Of a DNA stretch of 39,939 nucleotides, positions 34,177 through 39,939 are shown one piece after another. A program made the translations under genes and the position numbers. The notes beneath the pieces are model-generated. The model did not search any database. It saw only the letters and a program-made list of their open reading frames with translations, and was not told the origin of the DNA. The DNA comes from DATJBC01 sp035515515. GTDB lineage: Bacteria > Actinomycetota > Acidimicrobiia > Acidimicrobiales > UBA8190. The first letter of the stretch is position 1. The number at the start of each line of letters is the position of its first letter. The stretch is from positions 1 to 39,939 of the forward strand of contig DATJBC010000203.1 of the NCBI GenBank assembly GCA_035515515.1, read 5' to 3'.

Positions 34177-36225
34177 TCAGCGGGCCGGCACCGGGGGCAC
34201 GCCCGGCGCCCCGGCACCCGCCCCGCAGGACGCCAGCGCCTGGCGGAAGGCGGCGGCCACGGCGGCGGGCCGGTATCGCCACCGCAGGTCCTCGGCCCTC
34301 GCCGCCGCCCAGTCCGCCGCCGGGCGGCGCTCGGTGACGACCTGCCGGAGAAGCGCTGCTCCGTGGTCCACGTCGGGCTGGGCCCAACGCTGGTCGGGTG
34401 CGTAGCTGGGGAAGCCGGCGGGGTCCTCCACCGGCACGAGGTCGCAGCGCACGAGGTACGGAGACCCCGCCAGGTAGTCGAGGTGGCCGCCGAAGGCGGT
34501 GGTGACGACCGGGTTCCCGTGGACGGCGGCGTCGAACGCCCCCAGGCCCCAACCTTCGCTGCGGCACAACGACACGAAGCAGTCGCCGCGGTGGTGGATG
34601 GCGGTGATCTCGTCCTCCCGGACATGGCGCGTCACCAACTGGACGGCGGGCGGGCGGGGATGGTGAGCGAGCAGGCGGGCAAGCGCCCACGCGCTGGAAC
34701 CGGGCTCCACGGCGCGCCGGCCCGGCGGCGGCGGACAACGCCGGTCGTGATGCGAGGTCTTGACCACCAGGACCACCGGGTCGTCGGCCGTGAACGCCCG
34801 AAGGAACGCCTCGATGGTCAAGAAGACGGCCTTGCGCTCGGTCCACTCGGCGATCGTGTAGAAGACGAACACCTCGGGGTCGATCCCGGCCCAGGGACGC
34901 CCGGTGGCGGGGGGGCCGGCGGCGGCGACATGGGGCACGACGGCCACCGGCGTGGACGACGATGACCGCCCGAGCGCCTCTGCACTGAACCGCGACGGCA
35001 CGACGACCAGATCGGCGGCGTCGAGACACCGTTCCCAGTGCCCCGGGACCCGGGTGGTGTCCCAGACGGTGTGCCCCACGAGCAGGGCGTCCGGGCAGCG
35101 GCGGCGGACCTCGGGGAAGTACTCGGCGACCAGGTGCGCCACGACCACCTGACCCGGTGCCCGAGGGGCAACGGGCTCGAACGCCGGTGGCGGCTGGTAT
35201 CCGAGTCCCCACCCGCCACCGGGGACGAAGGGCGTCCAGTCGACCTCGACGCCGGACGCCTCGAGGGCCGCCCGGCAGCGGTCGGCCGCGACGCCGTAGC
35301 CGCTCGCCTCGTCGAACGACAGGTACATCCACGGTTGGGTGTCCGGCTCCCGGCGAGCGGCCGTCAGAGGGTCCGGGGGGGTCGTCTCGCCCGGGGGGAC
35401 GTACGGCCGGGCGAGGTCGGCGAAGGTGGTGCGGGCCCGCCGGACAGCCGATGGCGTGCACCACCCCTCGTGCGCCTCGCTGAAGTCCCGACGGCCGCGC
35501 TCCCACCACAGGTGCGCCCACAGGTGGACGCCGAGAGCGTCAACGGGGACGGGGTGGCGCTCTTCGAGGAGCCGGGCGAGCCCCGAGCGATCGGCCGGAA
35601 AGGAGAAGAAGGTCTCCGGCGGCTCCACGTGCACGGCGTCGGGCATCTGCGCACGCAGCGCCTGGGAGAGAAACCCACTGTGGTTGCTCCATGTGCCGTT
35701 CAGCTCGTCGGCCATCTGCGCACGCCATGCCCTGGCATAGGCCGCCCCGGGCTCGGCCATGAGGACGGCGTTGCACAGCGAGGGACGGAGCGCACCGGTG
35801 CGCTCGTCGGTGACGGGAGGCTCGGCACCGATGACGAAGGGATGCTCGAACAGGTCGGGGCGCAGCGGCCGGACGAAGACCATGTCCATGTCGGCGTAGA
35901 CGCCACCGTGCTCGATGAGGGCGTCCAGCCGGATGAAGTCGGCATGGTGCGCATAGCGATAGGCGGCCGGCACGGTGTCGTCGGCGTAGTCGGCGCCGAG
36001 CACCTCGGGCACGAGCTCGACGCGACGGAGCTCCAGATACGGGGCCACCCGGTCCCACCACGGCCCCCACGGTCGGTGCCGGTGGTGTAAGAGGATCGCA
36101 TCGGGTGCCAGCACGCGACGGCACGACTCGATCGCCACGTAGTGCACGAAGTGCAGCGGCTCGGGCCGCTCCTTCAGCCCGAACACGAAATGGGCGATGT
36201 TCGGAACCCGCGTGGTCGGTGCCAC
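34177..36225 (-). CDS. Two-domain glycosyltransferase fusion (DXD sugar-binding type + GT-B type)
   Basis: 682 residues from a GTG with GGGGGA 9 bases upstream. Residues 1-~270 match the Gly_transf_sug/OCH1-like GT-A group: 'VPNIAHFVFG', then 'HADFIRLDALIEHGGVYADMD' with the DXD at 112-114. From ~285 a second, GT-B (GT4-like) enzyme begins ('WMYLSFDEASGYGVAADRC') and carries 'VVVPSRFSAEAL', 'FVFYTIAEWTERKAV' and the donor site 'CRSEGWGLGAFDAAVHGNPVVTT'. Fusing both would let one polypeptide add two successive sugars. It sits upstream of the PqqD-like gene in the same orientation. Confidence 0.83.
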   Translation of the reverse strand: MAPTTRVPNIAHFVFGLKERPEPLHFVHYVAIESCRRVLAPDAILLHHRHRPWGPWWDRVAPYLELRRVELVPEVLGADYADDTVPAAYRYAHHADFIRLDALIEHGGVYADMDMVFVRPLRPDLFEHPFVIGAEPPVTDERTGALRPSLCNAVLMAEPGAAYARAWRAQMADELNGTWSNHSGFLSQALRAQMPDAVHVEPPETFFSFPADRSGLARLLEERHPVPVDALGVHLWAHLWWERGRRDFSEAHEGWCTPSAVRRARTTFADLARPYVPPGETTPPDPLTAARREPDTQPWMYLSFDEASGYGVAADRCRAALEASGVEVDWTPFVPGGGWGLGYQPPPAFEPVAPRAPGQVVVAHLVAEYFPEVRRRCPDALLVGHTVWDTTRVPGHWERCLDAADLVVVPSRFSAEALGRSSSSTPVAVVPHVAAAGPPATGRPWAGIDPEVFVFYTIAEWTERKAVFLTIEAFLRAFTADDPVVLVVKTSHHDRRCPPPPGRRAVEPGSSAWALARLLAHHPRPPAVQLVTRHVREDEITAIHHRGDCFVSLCRSEGWGLGAFDAAVHGNPVVTTAFGGHLDYLAGSPYLVRCDLVPVEDPAGFPSYAPDQRWAQPDVDHGAALLRQVVTERRPAADWAAARAEDLRWRYRPAAVAAAFRQALASCGAGAGAPGVPPVPAR

Positions 36226-36269
36226 CCTGGATCGGTCCCCCCCACCGTCTCTCGACCGCGATCCCCGCC

Positions 36270-36287
36270 ACCCGGCGGGCGCCGGGT
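36270..36287 (-). terminator. Hairpin at the end of the thiolase gene
   Basis: ACCCGGCG-GG-CGCCGGGT is a perfect 8-bp inverted repeat with a 2-base centre, touching the thiolase stop codon. It separates the thiolase operon from the glycosyltransferase fusion gene on the same strand and may terminate transcription. Confidence 0.35.
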
Positions 36288-37477
36288 CAGCCTTGCTCTG
36301 CGCCCACCACCGACACGAACGACACCATCTCGCCCGGGTACCCGCCCAGGTTGTGGACGACCCCGAGCTTGCGGTCGTTGGCGATGCGCCGGTTCTCGGG
36401 GGCCTCGCCCCGCAGCTGCAGCCAGCACTCGTAGTGCATGCGCAGGCCCGAGGCGCCCACGGGGTGCCCGAAGCTCTTCAGGCCGCCGTCGGTGTTCACC
36501 GGCAGGCTGCCGTCGAGGGCGAAGGTGCCCGCCAGCACCTCCTTCCAGGCGGTCCCCCGCTCGGCGAAGGAGAGGTCCTCCATGAGGACGAGCTCGGTGG
36601 GCGTGAAGCAGTCGTGGACCTCGGCCATGGCCACCTGGGAGCGGGGGTCGTCCACCCCGGCCTGGCGATAGGCGTCCTCGGCCGCCGCCACCACCTCGGG
36701 GAAGGTGGTGAAGTCGTAGGCCGGGTCAACCAGGCCCGAGCCGTCCCCCGCCACGACCGCCATGCCCTTGATGTAGAGCGGCTTGTCCGTGTAGCGGTGG
36801 GCGTCCTCGGAGCGCACCACGATGGCGGCCGCCGCGCCGTCGGCCACCCCGGCGCAGTCGAAGACCGACAGCCTGCCCGCCACGGCGGCCATCTTGCAGA
36901 TGTCCTCGGCGGAGGTCTCCTTGCGGAACTGGGCGAGCGGGTTGCGTGCCCCGTTGGCGTGGTTCTTCTCGGCGATCTTGGCCACCACCAGCCGCAGCTC
37001 GTCCACGTCCACGCCGTACTTCTTGGAGTAGGCGGGGAGGATCATGGAGTACATGGCCGCGGCGGTGAGGGTGCGGGCCGTGCCGTCGTTGGGCGGCAGG
37101 CTGGCGTTGGTGCCGGCGAAGCCCGTGTCCTTGAACTTGTCGCAGCCGAGGGCCATGGCGATGTCGTACGCACCGCTCGCCACCGCATAGGAGGCCTGGC
37201 GCAGGGCGTCGGAGCCCGTGGCGCAGTAGTTCTCCACGCGGGTCACCGGCTTGCCCTCGAGCTTGAGGGCGGACGCCAGGACGATGCCGGAGCTGCCCGA
37301 GGCGGCCATGCCGAGCCAGTAGGCGTCGATGTCCTGCTTGGTCACACCCACCGACGCCAGCACCTCGTCGGCAGCGTCGATCATGAGGTCGTCGCGGCTC
37401 CGGTCGAAGTGCTCCCGGAACGGCGTGCACGACATGCCGACGATGGCGACACGGTCCTTGATCCCATTCGAGCTCAC
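36287..37477 (-). CDS. SCP2-type thiolase / acetyl-CoA acetyltransferase
   Basis: 396 residues; the GTG overlaps the stop of the DUF35 fusion gene (GTGA). The nucleophile is Cys85 in 'VENYCATGSDAL'. 'EVHDCF' (288-292) and 'SFGHPVGASG' (His338) are conserved, and the C-terminus has 'HNLGGYPGE' in place of the classical thiolase Cys-x-Gly, as in SCP2/lipid-transfer-type thiolases. Relatives pair with DUF35 partners either in archaeal-type acetoacetyl-CoA/HMG-CoA assembly or in steroid side-chain cleavage (Ltp2 type). Coupling to the neighbouring DUF35 fusion supports a physical complex. Confidence 0.88.
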   Translation of the reverse strand: MSSNGIKDRVAIVGMSCTPFREHFDRSRDDLMIDAADEVLASVGVTKQDIDAYWLGMAASGSSGIVLASALKLEGKPVTRVENYCATGSDALRQASYAVASGAYDIAMALGCDKFKDTGFAGTNASLPPNDGTARTLTAAAMYSMILPAYSKKYGVDVDELRLVVAKIAEKNHANGARNPLAQFRKETSAEDICKMAAVAGRLSVFDCAGVADGAAAAIVVRSEDAHRYTDKPLYIKGMAVVAGDGSGLVDPAYDFTTFPEVVAAAEDAYRQAGVDDPRSQVAMAEVHDCFTPTELVLMEDLSFAERGTAWKEVLAGTFALDGSLPVNTDGGLKSFGHPVGASGLRMHYECWLQLRGEAPENRRIANDRKLGVVHNLGGYPGEMVSFVSVVGAEQG

Positions 37478-38886
37478 GAGGACTCCTTCGATCCGATCGG
37501 ACGGGCCTTCCAGAAGTAATTGTGGATCCCATCGGCGGTGAAGAGGCGGCGGAACGTCATCTCCACCCGGGTGCCCACCTCGATGTCGTCCACGTCGCAG
37601 TCCGTCAGCTGGCACGGGTAGCGGCCGCCCCCGTCGAAGTCGAGGACGGCGAAGACGACCGGCGGGCTCTCGGAGTAGATGAGCCGGTCCACGGTGAAGG
37701 TGGCCACCGTGGCCAGGGTCTCGGACTCGGGCACCTGCTCCATGTCGTCGGTGGTCCCGCCGTGGATGCCCACCCGTTGCGGCGGGAGGTGGACGATGCC
37801 GGTCGTCTTGTCGCGCGAGCCGGCGAAGCCGAACTTCCAGCCCGTCGTGCGGGCCGCCGCCGCCGAGGAGGGGCGATTGGGCATCGGCCGGTTGGGGGGC
37901 TCGACGTCCACCATGCCCCGCCACGACAGGTAGCGCCCGTAGGGAATCGGTGCGCCCCGGGCGATCTGGTCGGCCGTCGCCTTGGCCGGGGCGAAGTCGG
38001 CGATGGCGTCGGTGGTGCGGAGGACGAGCACGTCGACGCCGTCGGCCAGAACGACCACGGCGACCGTCGTGCCGGGGGTGGCCGTGTCGAGGGCGTTGGC
38101 GAGGGCGACGCCGAAGTGCGCCGCGCCGGTGTTGCCCACGGTGCCGTCCAGGTTGTCGGCGAGGGCCTTGGCCCCCAGCCGGTTGCCGGCCGACCGCACG
38201 GCGCGGGCGTGGTTGCCCGTCACCACGGCCACGTCGACGTCGCCGGCGCTCAGCTCGCACGCCTTCAACGCCGCGTTCCAGGTGCGCTCGACCATGGGCA
38301 GGTAGACGGTCTCGCCGAAGCGCTCCTCCCAGCGCCGCGAGCTCGGCGACCCCGGTGTGCGCCAGCGGTCCACGAACTCCTCGGTCTCCGAGGCGCCCCC
38401 CAGGTACGCGGCGATCACCGGGCGGGGGCCGTCGTCCCCGATGAGGAGGGCCGCCGCCCCGTCCCCGCCCTCGCTCTCGGCCGCGCTGGTGGGCAGCCCG
38501 CCGCGCAGGCCGGCCACGGTCACGAGCACCTCGCCGGTGCCGCGCAGGGCGGCGAGGACCGAGCCCACGCCCGAGCGCACCGCCCCGTTCATGTCCGTCA
38601 CCGCCACCGACGGGTCGAGGCGCAGGGCGGCGTGGACGGCGGTGGCGTTGGTCTTCTCGAGGTAGGCGGGCTCGGCGGTGGACAGCCACAGCGCGTCGGG
38701 GGAGGCCCCGCCCACCGAGCGCAGCGCCAGGCGGGCGGCCTCGAACCCCATGGTGGTGGTGTCCTCGTCGAAGGACGCCACCGTCCGCTGGCCCCTCCCC
38801 GGTGCCCCGCCGAAGAGGGCGGCGACGTCCTTGCGCTCCAGGCGTCGGTAGGGGATGTAGGCCGCGTAGCTCTGGATCCCCCTCAT
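37474..38886 (-). CDS. HMG-CoA synthase-like (KAS III fold) protein fused to DUF35 OB-fold
   Basis: 470 residues; ATG at 38886. Residues 1-~300 have the thiolase-superfamily fold ('GFEAARLALRS', 'VTGNHARAV', 'DNLDGTVGNTGAAHFGVAL'). The usual nucleophile Cys position in 'DMNGAVRSG' appears to be Val103. Residues ~345-460 are a DUF35-type module, but its zinc ribbon reads 'SRDKTTGIVHLPPQRVGIHGG', with Asp, Thr and Gly where DUF35 ribbons usually have Cys; the OB-fold follows ('FTVDRLIYSESPPVVFAVLDFDGGGRYPCQLTD'). A non-catalytic scaffold or acyl-CoA channel for the coupled thiolase is possible. It is preceded by a 13-codon leader ORF. Confidence 0.83.
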   Translation of the reverse strand: MRGIQSYAAYIPYRRLERKDVAALFGGAPGRGQRTVASFDEDTTTMGFEAARLALRSVGGASPDALWLSTAEPAYLEKTNATAVHAALRLDPSVAVTDMNGAVRSGVGSVLAALRGTGEVLVTVAGLRGGLPTSAAESEGGDGAAALLIGDDGPRPVIAAYLGGASETEEFVDRWRTPGSPSSRRWEERFGETVYLPMVERTWNAALKACELSAGDVDVAVVTGNHARAVRSAGNRLGAKALADNLDGTVGNTGAAHFGVALANALDTATPGTTVAVVVLADGVDVLVLRTTDAIADFAPAKATADQIARGAPIPYGRYLSWRGMVDVEPPNRPMPNRPSSAAAARTTGWKFGFAGSRDKTTGIVHLPPQRVGIHGGTTDDMEQVPESETLATVATFTVDRLIYSESPPVVFAVLDFDGGGRYPCQLTDCDVDDIEVGTRVEMTFRRLFTADGIHNYFWKARPIGSKESS

Positions 38887-38924
38887 GGCGCGCCGGGACG
38901 ACCGGGTCGGAGGGCGTAGCGCAC
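38883..38924 (-). CDS. Leader ORF of 13 codons coupled to the thiolase operon
   Basis: GTG at 38924 reads VRYALRPGRPGAP and stops at TGA overlapping the ATG of the DUF35 fusion (ATGA). The only strong Shine-Dalgarno nearby (AAGGAGG, minus strand, 38937-38931) sits six bases before this GTG, an ideal distance, whereas the main gene's own ATG has none. Translation of the leader would deliver ribosomes to the main gene. The peptide has no amino-acid run typical of attenuators. Confidence 0.5.
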   Translation of the reverse strand: MRYALRPGRPGAP

Positions 38925-38930
38925 CGTCCA

Positions 38931-38937
38931 CCTCCTT
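38931..38937 (-). promoter_or_regulatory. Strong Shine-Dalgarno for the leader ORF
   Basis: AAGGAGG on the minus strand. It overlaps a possible in-frame GTG (38931) of the large ORF, so it cannot serve that start; it fits the GTG at 38924 instead. Confidence 0.55.
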
Positions 38938-38992
38938 ACCTACCCAACGCTTCGCCTGGGAGCGGCCAGCCTACCAACGGGGCTCCGGCGGC

Positions 38993-39000
38993 CCCAACCG
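38993..39000. repeat. Target-site duplication, left copy
   Basis: CCCAACCG directly abuts the left inverted repeat and recurs in direct orientation at 39615-39622 next to the right one. An 8-bp duplication is the footprint of transposition. Confidence 0.8.
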
Positions 39001-39019
39001 GGTAGTGGGTCAGTTTGAC
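39001..39019 (+). repeat. Left terminal inverted repeat
   Basis: GGTAGTGGGTCAGTTTGAC, identical to the reverse complement of the right end. It also contains the stop codon of the 90-codon ORF (39010-39012), so the cargo gene reads into the element's end. Confidence 0.85.
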
Positions 39020-39282
39020 CGGCCTGGTGGCGGGCGGCGGCTCCGCCATGCCACAGCCTCAAAGAACACGACCGCCCCCAGGATCACTCCGCCCACGACC
39101 CGCCAGACATCGTGGTTTGCCAATCCGAGGGCCAGGGCGGCTCCGAGAACGAGGAGGGGATTGATCACGAAGCGGATGAAGGTCTGCCTGCGGTCAAGCC
39201 GCCTAAATGCATGATCCCAATACGCCAACGTGCGCCTGCGGCGCTGCCTGTCCAGATACTGCTTGCGCTCCCGCTTGCCCAC
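39010..39282 (-). CDS. Small two-span membrane protein, transposon cargo
   Basis: 90 residues from a GTG at 39282. A strongly basic N-terminus ('GKRERKQYLDRQRRRR', ending near 'RRLDRRQTF') is followed by two hydrophobic helices ('NPLLVLGAALALGLA' and 'VVGGVILGAVVFFEAVAW') and a basic tail, a two-helix hairpin with both ends inside. The stop lies inside the left inverted repeat. Only four bases separate it from the preceding ORF, so the two would be co-transcribed. No family recognised. Confidence 0.55.
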   Translation of the reverse strand: MGKRERKQYLDRQRRRRTLAYWDHAFRRLDRRQTFIRFVINPLLVLGAALALGLANHDVWRVVGGVILGAVVFFEAVAWRSRRPPPGRSN

Positions 39283-39286
39283 CTAA

Positions 39287-39547
39287 TCAGGCAAGCAGGG
39301 CGGCGATCTGGAAGGTGGACCAGGGGTGAGTCTCGACCCCGGCCGCCATAGCCGGGCGTCGGTCGCCCAGCCTTCTTGGAGAGGGTTTGGTGAGCGCAAA
39401 GGACGCTGGTATCGCCAACCCGAGGCCGAGACCCAACAGGCCCTCACCAGCACCCTTGAGGCGGGAGATGGGTGCGGCCTGGTACCCCTTGGGCTCCGAC
39501 TCGTCCCACGACGGGCCGTCGAAGAGGTCGATGTGCGTCTCCACCAC
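39287..39547 (-). CDS. Small hypothetical protein, transposon cargo
   Basis: 86 residues from a GTG at 39547 with GAGGGG upstream. The N-terminus is acidic ('VETHIDLFDGPSWDESEPKGYQ'), then 'ISRLKGAGEGLLGLGLGLAIPASFAL' could be a membrane or amphipathic helix, ending 'WSTFQIAALLA'. Nothing identifies a function. It is the first ORF of the pair inside the 614-bp element. Confidence 0.5.
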   Translation of the reverse strand: MVETHIDLFDGPSWDESEPKGYQAAPISRLKGAGEGLLGLGLGLAIPASFALTKPSPRRLGDRRPAMAAGVETHPWSTFQIAALLA

Positions 39548-39595
39548 CCCTCAGCCTACGGACCGGAGGCCCCGCCGCGCCTAGCCACCGGCCGA

Positions 39596-39614
39596 GTCAA
39601 ACTGACCCACTACC
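39596..39614 (-). repeat. Right terminal inverted repeat
   Basis: Reverse complement of GGTAGTGGGTCAGTTTGAC, a perfect match to the left end over 19 bp. Confidence 0.85.
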
Positions 39615-39622
39615 CCCAACCG
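39615..39622. repeat. Target-site duplication, right copy
   Basis: CCCAACCG in direct orientation immediately outside the right inverted repeat, matching 38993-39000. Confidence 0.8.
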
Positions 39623-39659
39623 CCCGTCGGCCCGCCCCGAGCCGGTCCCGGCCGCGCCG

Positions 39660-39939
39660 TCAGCTCGGGTCGAGGGTCAGCGTCAGTCGCCGGGTGGCCG
39701 ATTGCTTGGGGGTGTGCCGGGCCTTGTGCGTCGTCACCTGGACCGTGAACGAGTACGTGCCAGCGGTGTCGCGCCGCTTGGGGGTGCCCTTGATGGTGCC
39801 CCGGCGCGTCAGGCGGAGGCCCTTGGGCAGGCGCCCGCTGCCCGCGACCAGCTTCCAGGTGTAGGGGGGCAGCCCTCCCGACGCCTGGAGCGCGGCGCCG
39901 TAGGCGGTCCCGACGCGCGCCGTTGGAAGCGACGACGTG
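39660..39939 (-). CDS. Surface protein with putative Ig-like (He_PIG) domain, C-terminal part only
   Basis: The minus-strand frame is open to the window edge (first full codon at 39938) and stops at 39660, giving the last 92 residues. The sequence 'PTARVGTAYGAALQASGGLPPYTWKLVAGSGRLPKGLRL ... GTIKGTPKRRDTAGTYSFTVQVT' matches the He_PIG/cadherin-like Ig repeat found in secreted bacterial proteins. The basic tail 'RHTPKQSATRRLTLTLDPS' completes the last beta strand. The missing N-terminus presumably has a signal peptide and further domains. Confidence 0.7.
   Translation of the reverse strand, partial: TSSLPTARVGTAYGAALQASGGLPPYTWKLVAGSGRLPKGLRLTRRGTIKGTPKRRDTAGTYSFTVQVTTHKARHTPKQSATRRLTLTLDPS

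Larger units (their letters stand above)
39001..39614. mobile_element. 614-bp non-autonomous transposable element with cargo ORFs
   Basis: Bounded by perfect 19-bp inverted repeats (39001-39019 and 39596-39614) and by 8-bp direct repeats CCCAACCG. The similarity extends inward with one gap to about 32 bp. No transposase is encoded; instead two small minus-strand ORFs (86 and 90 codons) fill it. The internal DNA is visibly less GC-rich than its surroundings. Ends of the form GGnnnTG with 8-bp duplications resemble IS1595-type elements, but other families also make 8-bp duplications, so the family is not assigned. It must be mobilised by a transposase elsewhere. It lies between the thiolase operon leader and a surface-protein gene. 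Confidence 0.82.

Noticed and set aside
36438..36671. Plus-strand small frames opposite the thiolase gene
   Set aside because: Antisense shadows without a ribosome site or conserved features.

Overview
The window is a very GC-rich, densely packed stretch of bacterial chromosome. Frequent GTG starts, ATGA/GTGA gene overlaps, an F420-type luciferase-like oxidoreductase, an MMPL transporter and 'GYWLVGADGGVFAFGSATY' cell-surface repeats point to an actinobacterium. The repeat type is one I associate with Acidimicrobiia, but that lineage call is inference. I saw no rRNA, tRNA or CRISPR array. No gap without a gene exceeds about 300 bases.

Region by region. 1-4281: the tail of a degenerate M23-like protein, then a complete glycine-betaine/choline-type ABC importer (binding lipoprotein, two coupled permeases, divergent ATPase with CBS domains). 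4292-12124: a catabolic block with an acetoacetate-decarboxylase-like enzyme coupled to an amidohydrolase, then a convergent operon of AMP-forming acyl-CoA synthetase, SDR and second amidohydrolase, with a divergent Rieske oxygenase alpha subunit. 12158-19203: an ABC-2 exporter pair, an endoglycoceramidase-like GH5 lipoprotein, a DUF5666-like membrane protein, and a TetR/MFS efflux pair with two clear operators. 19207-28213 (minus strand): a glycine-rich surface protein with 42-residue repeats, a sulfotransferase, a third amidohydrolase, a Cys-type arylsulfatase, two VOC proteins and an F420-type oxidoreductase. 28225-28676: a tiny single-span membrane protein and a doubtful overlapping ORF.

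28788-36225 is the most unusual region. A Tat-exported 138-residue protein consists almost entirely of six copies of an NQ(H/Y)GQNQT-proline repeat. It is translationally coupled to a GT2-TPR glycosyltransferase and followed by an MMPL exporter. Across a divergent promoter region lies a GT4-like glycosyltransferase, and converging on that are a stand-alone PqqD-like (RRE) protein and a two-domain glycosyltransferase fusion. I propose this as a candidate, undescribed peptide-glycosylation and export locus; no modification can be proven from the sequence.

36287-38886 holds an SCP2-type thiolase coupled to an HMG-CoA-synthase-like/DUF35 fusion, preceded by a 13-codon leader ORF with a strong Shine-Dalgarno. 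At 39001-39614 there is a complete non-autonomous transposable element: 19-bp perfect terminal inverted repeats, an 8-bp target duplication (CCCAACCG) and two small membrane-protein ORFs as cargo. The window ends inside a gene for an Ig-like surface domain.
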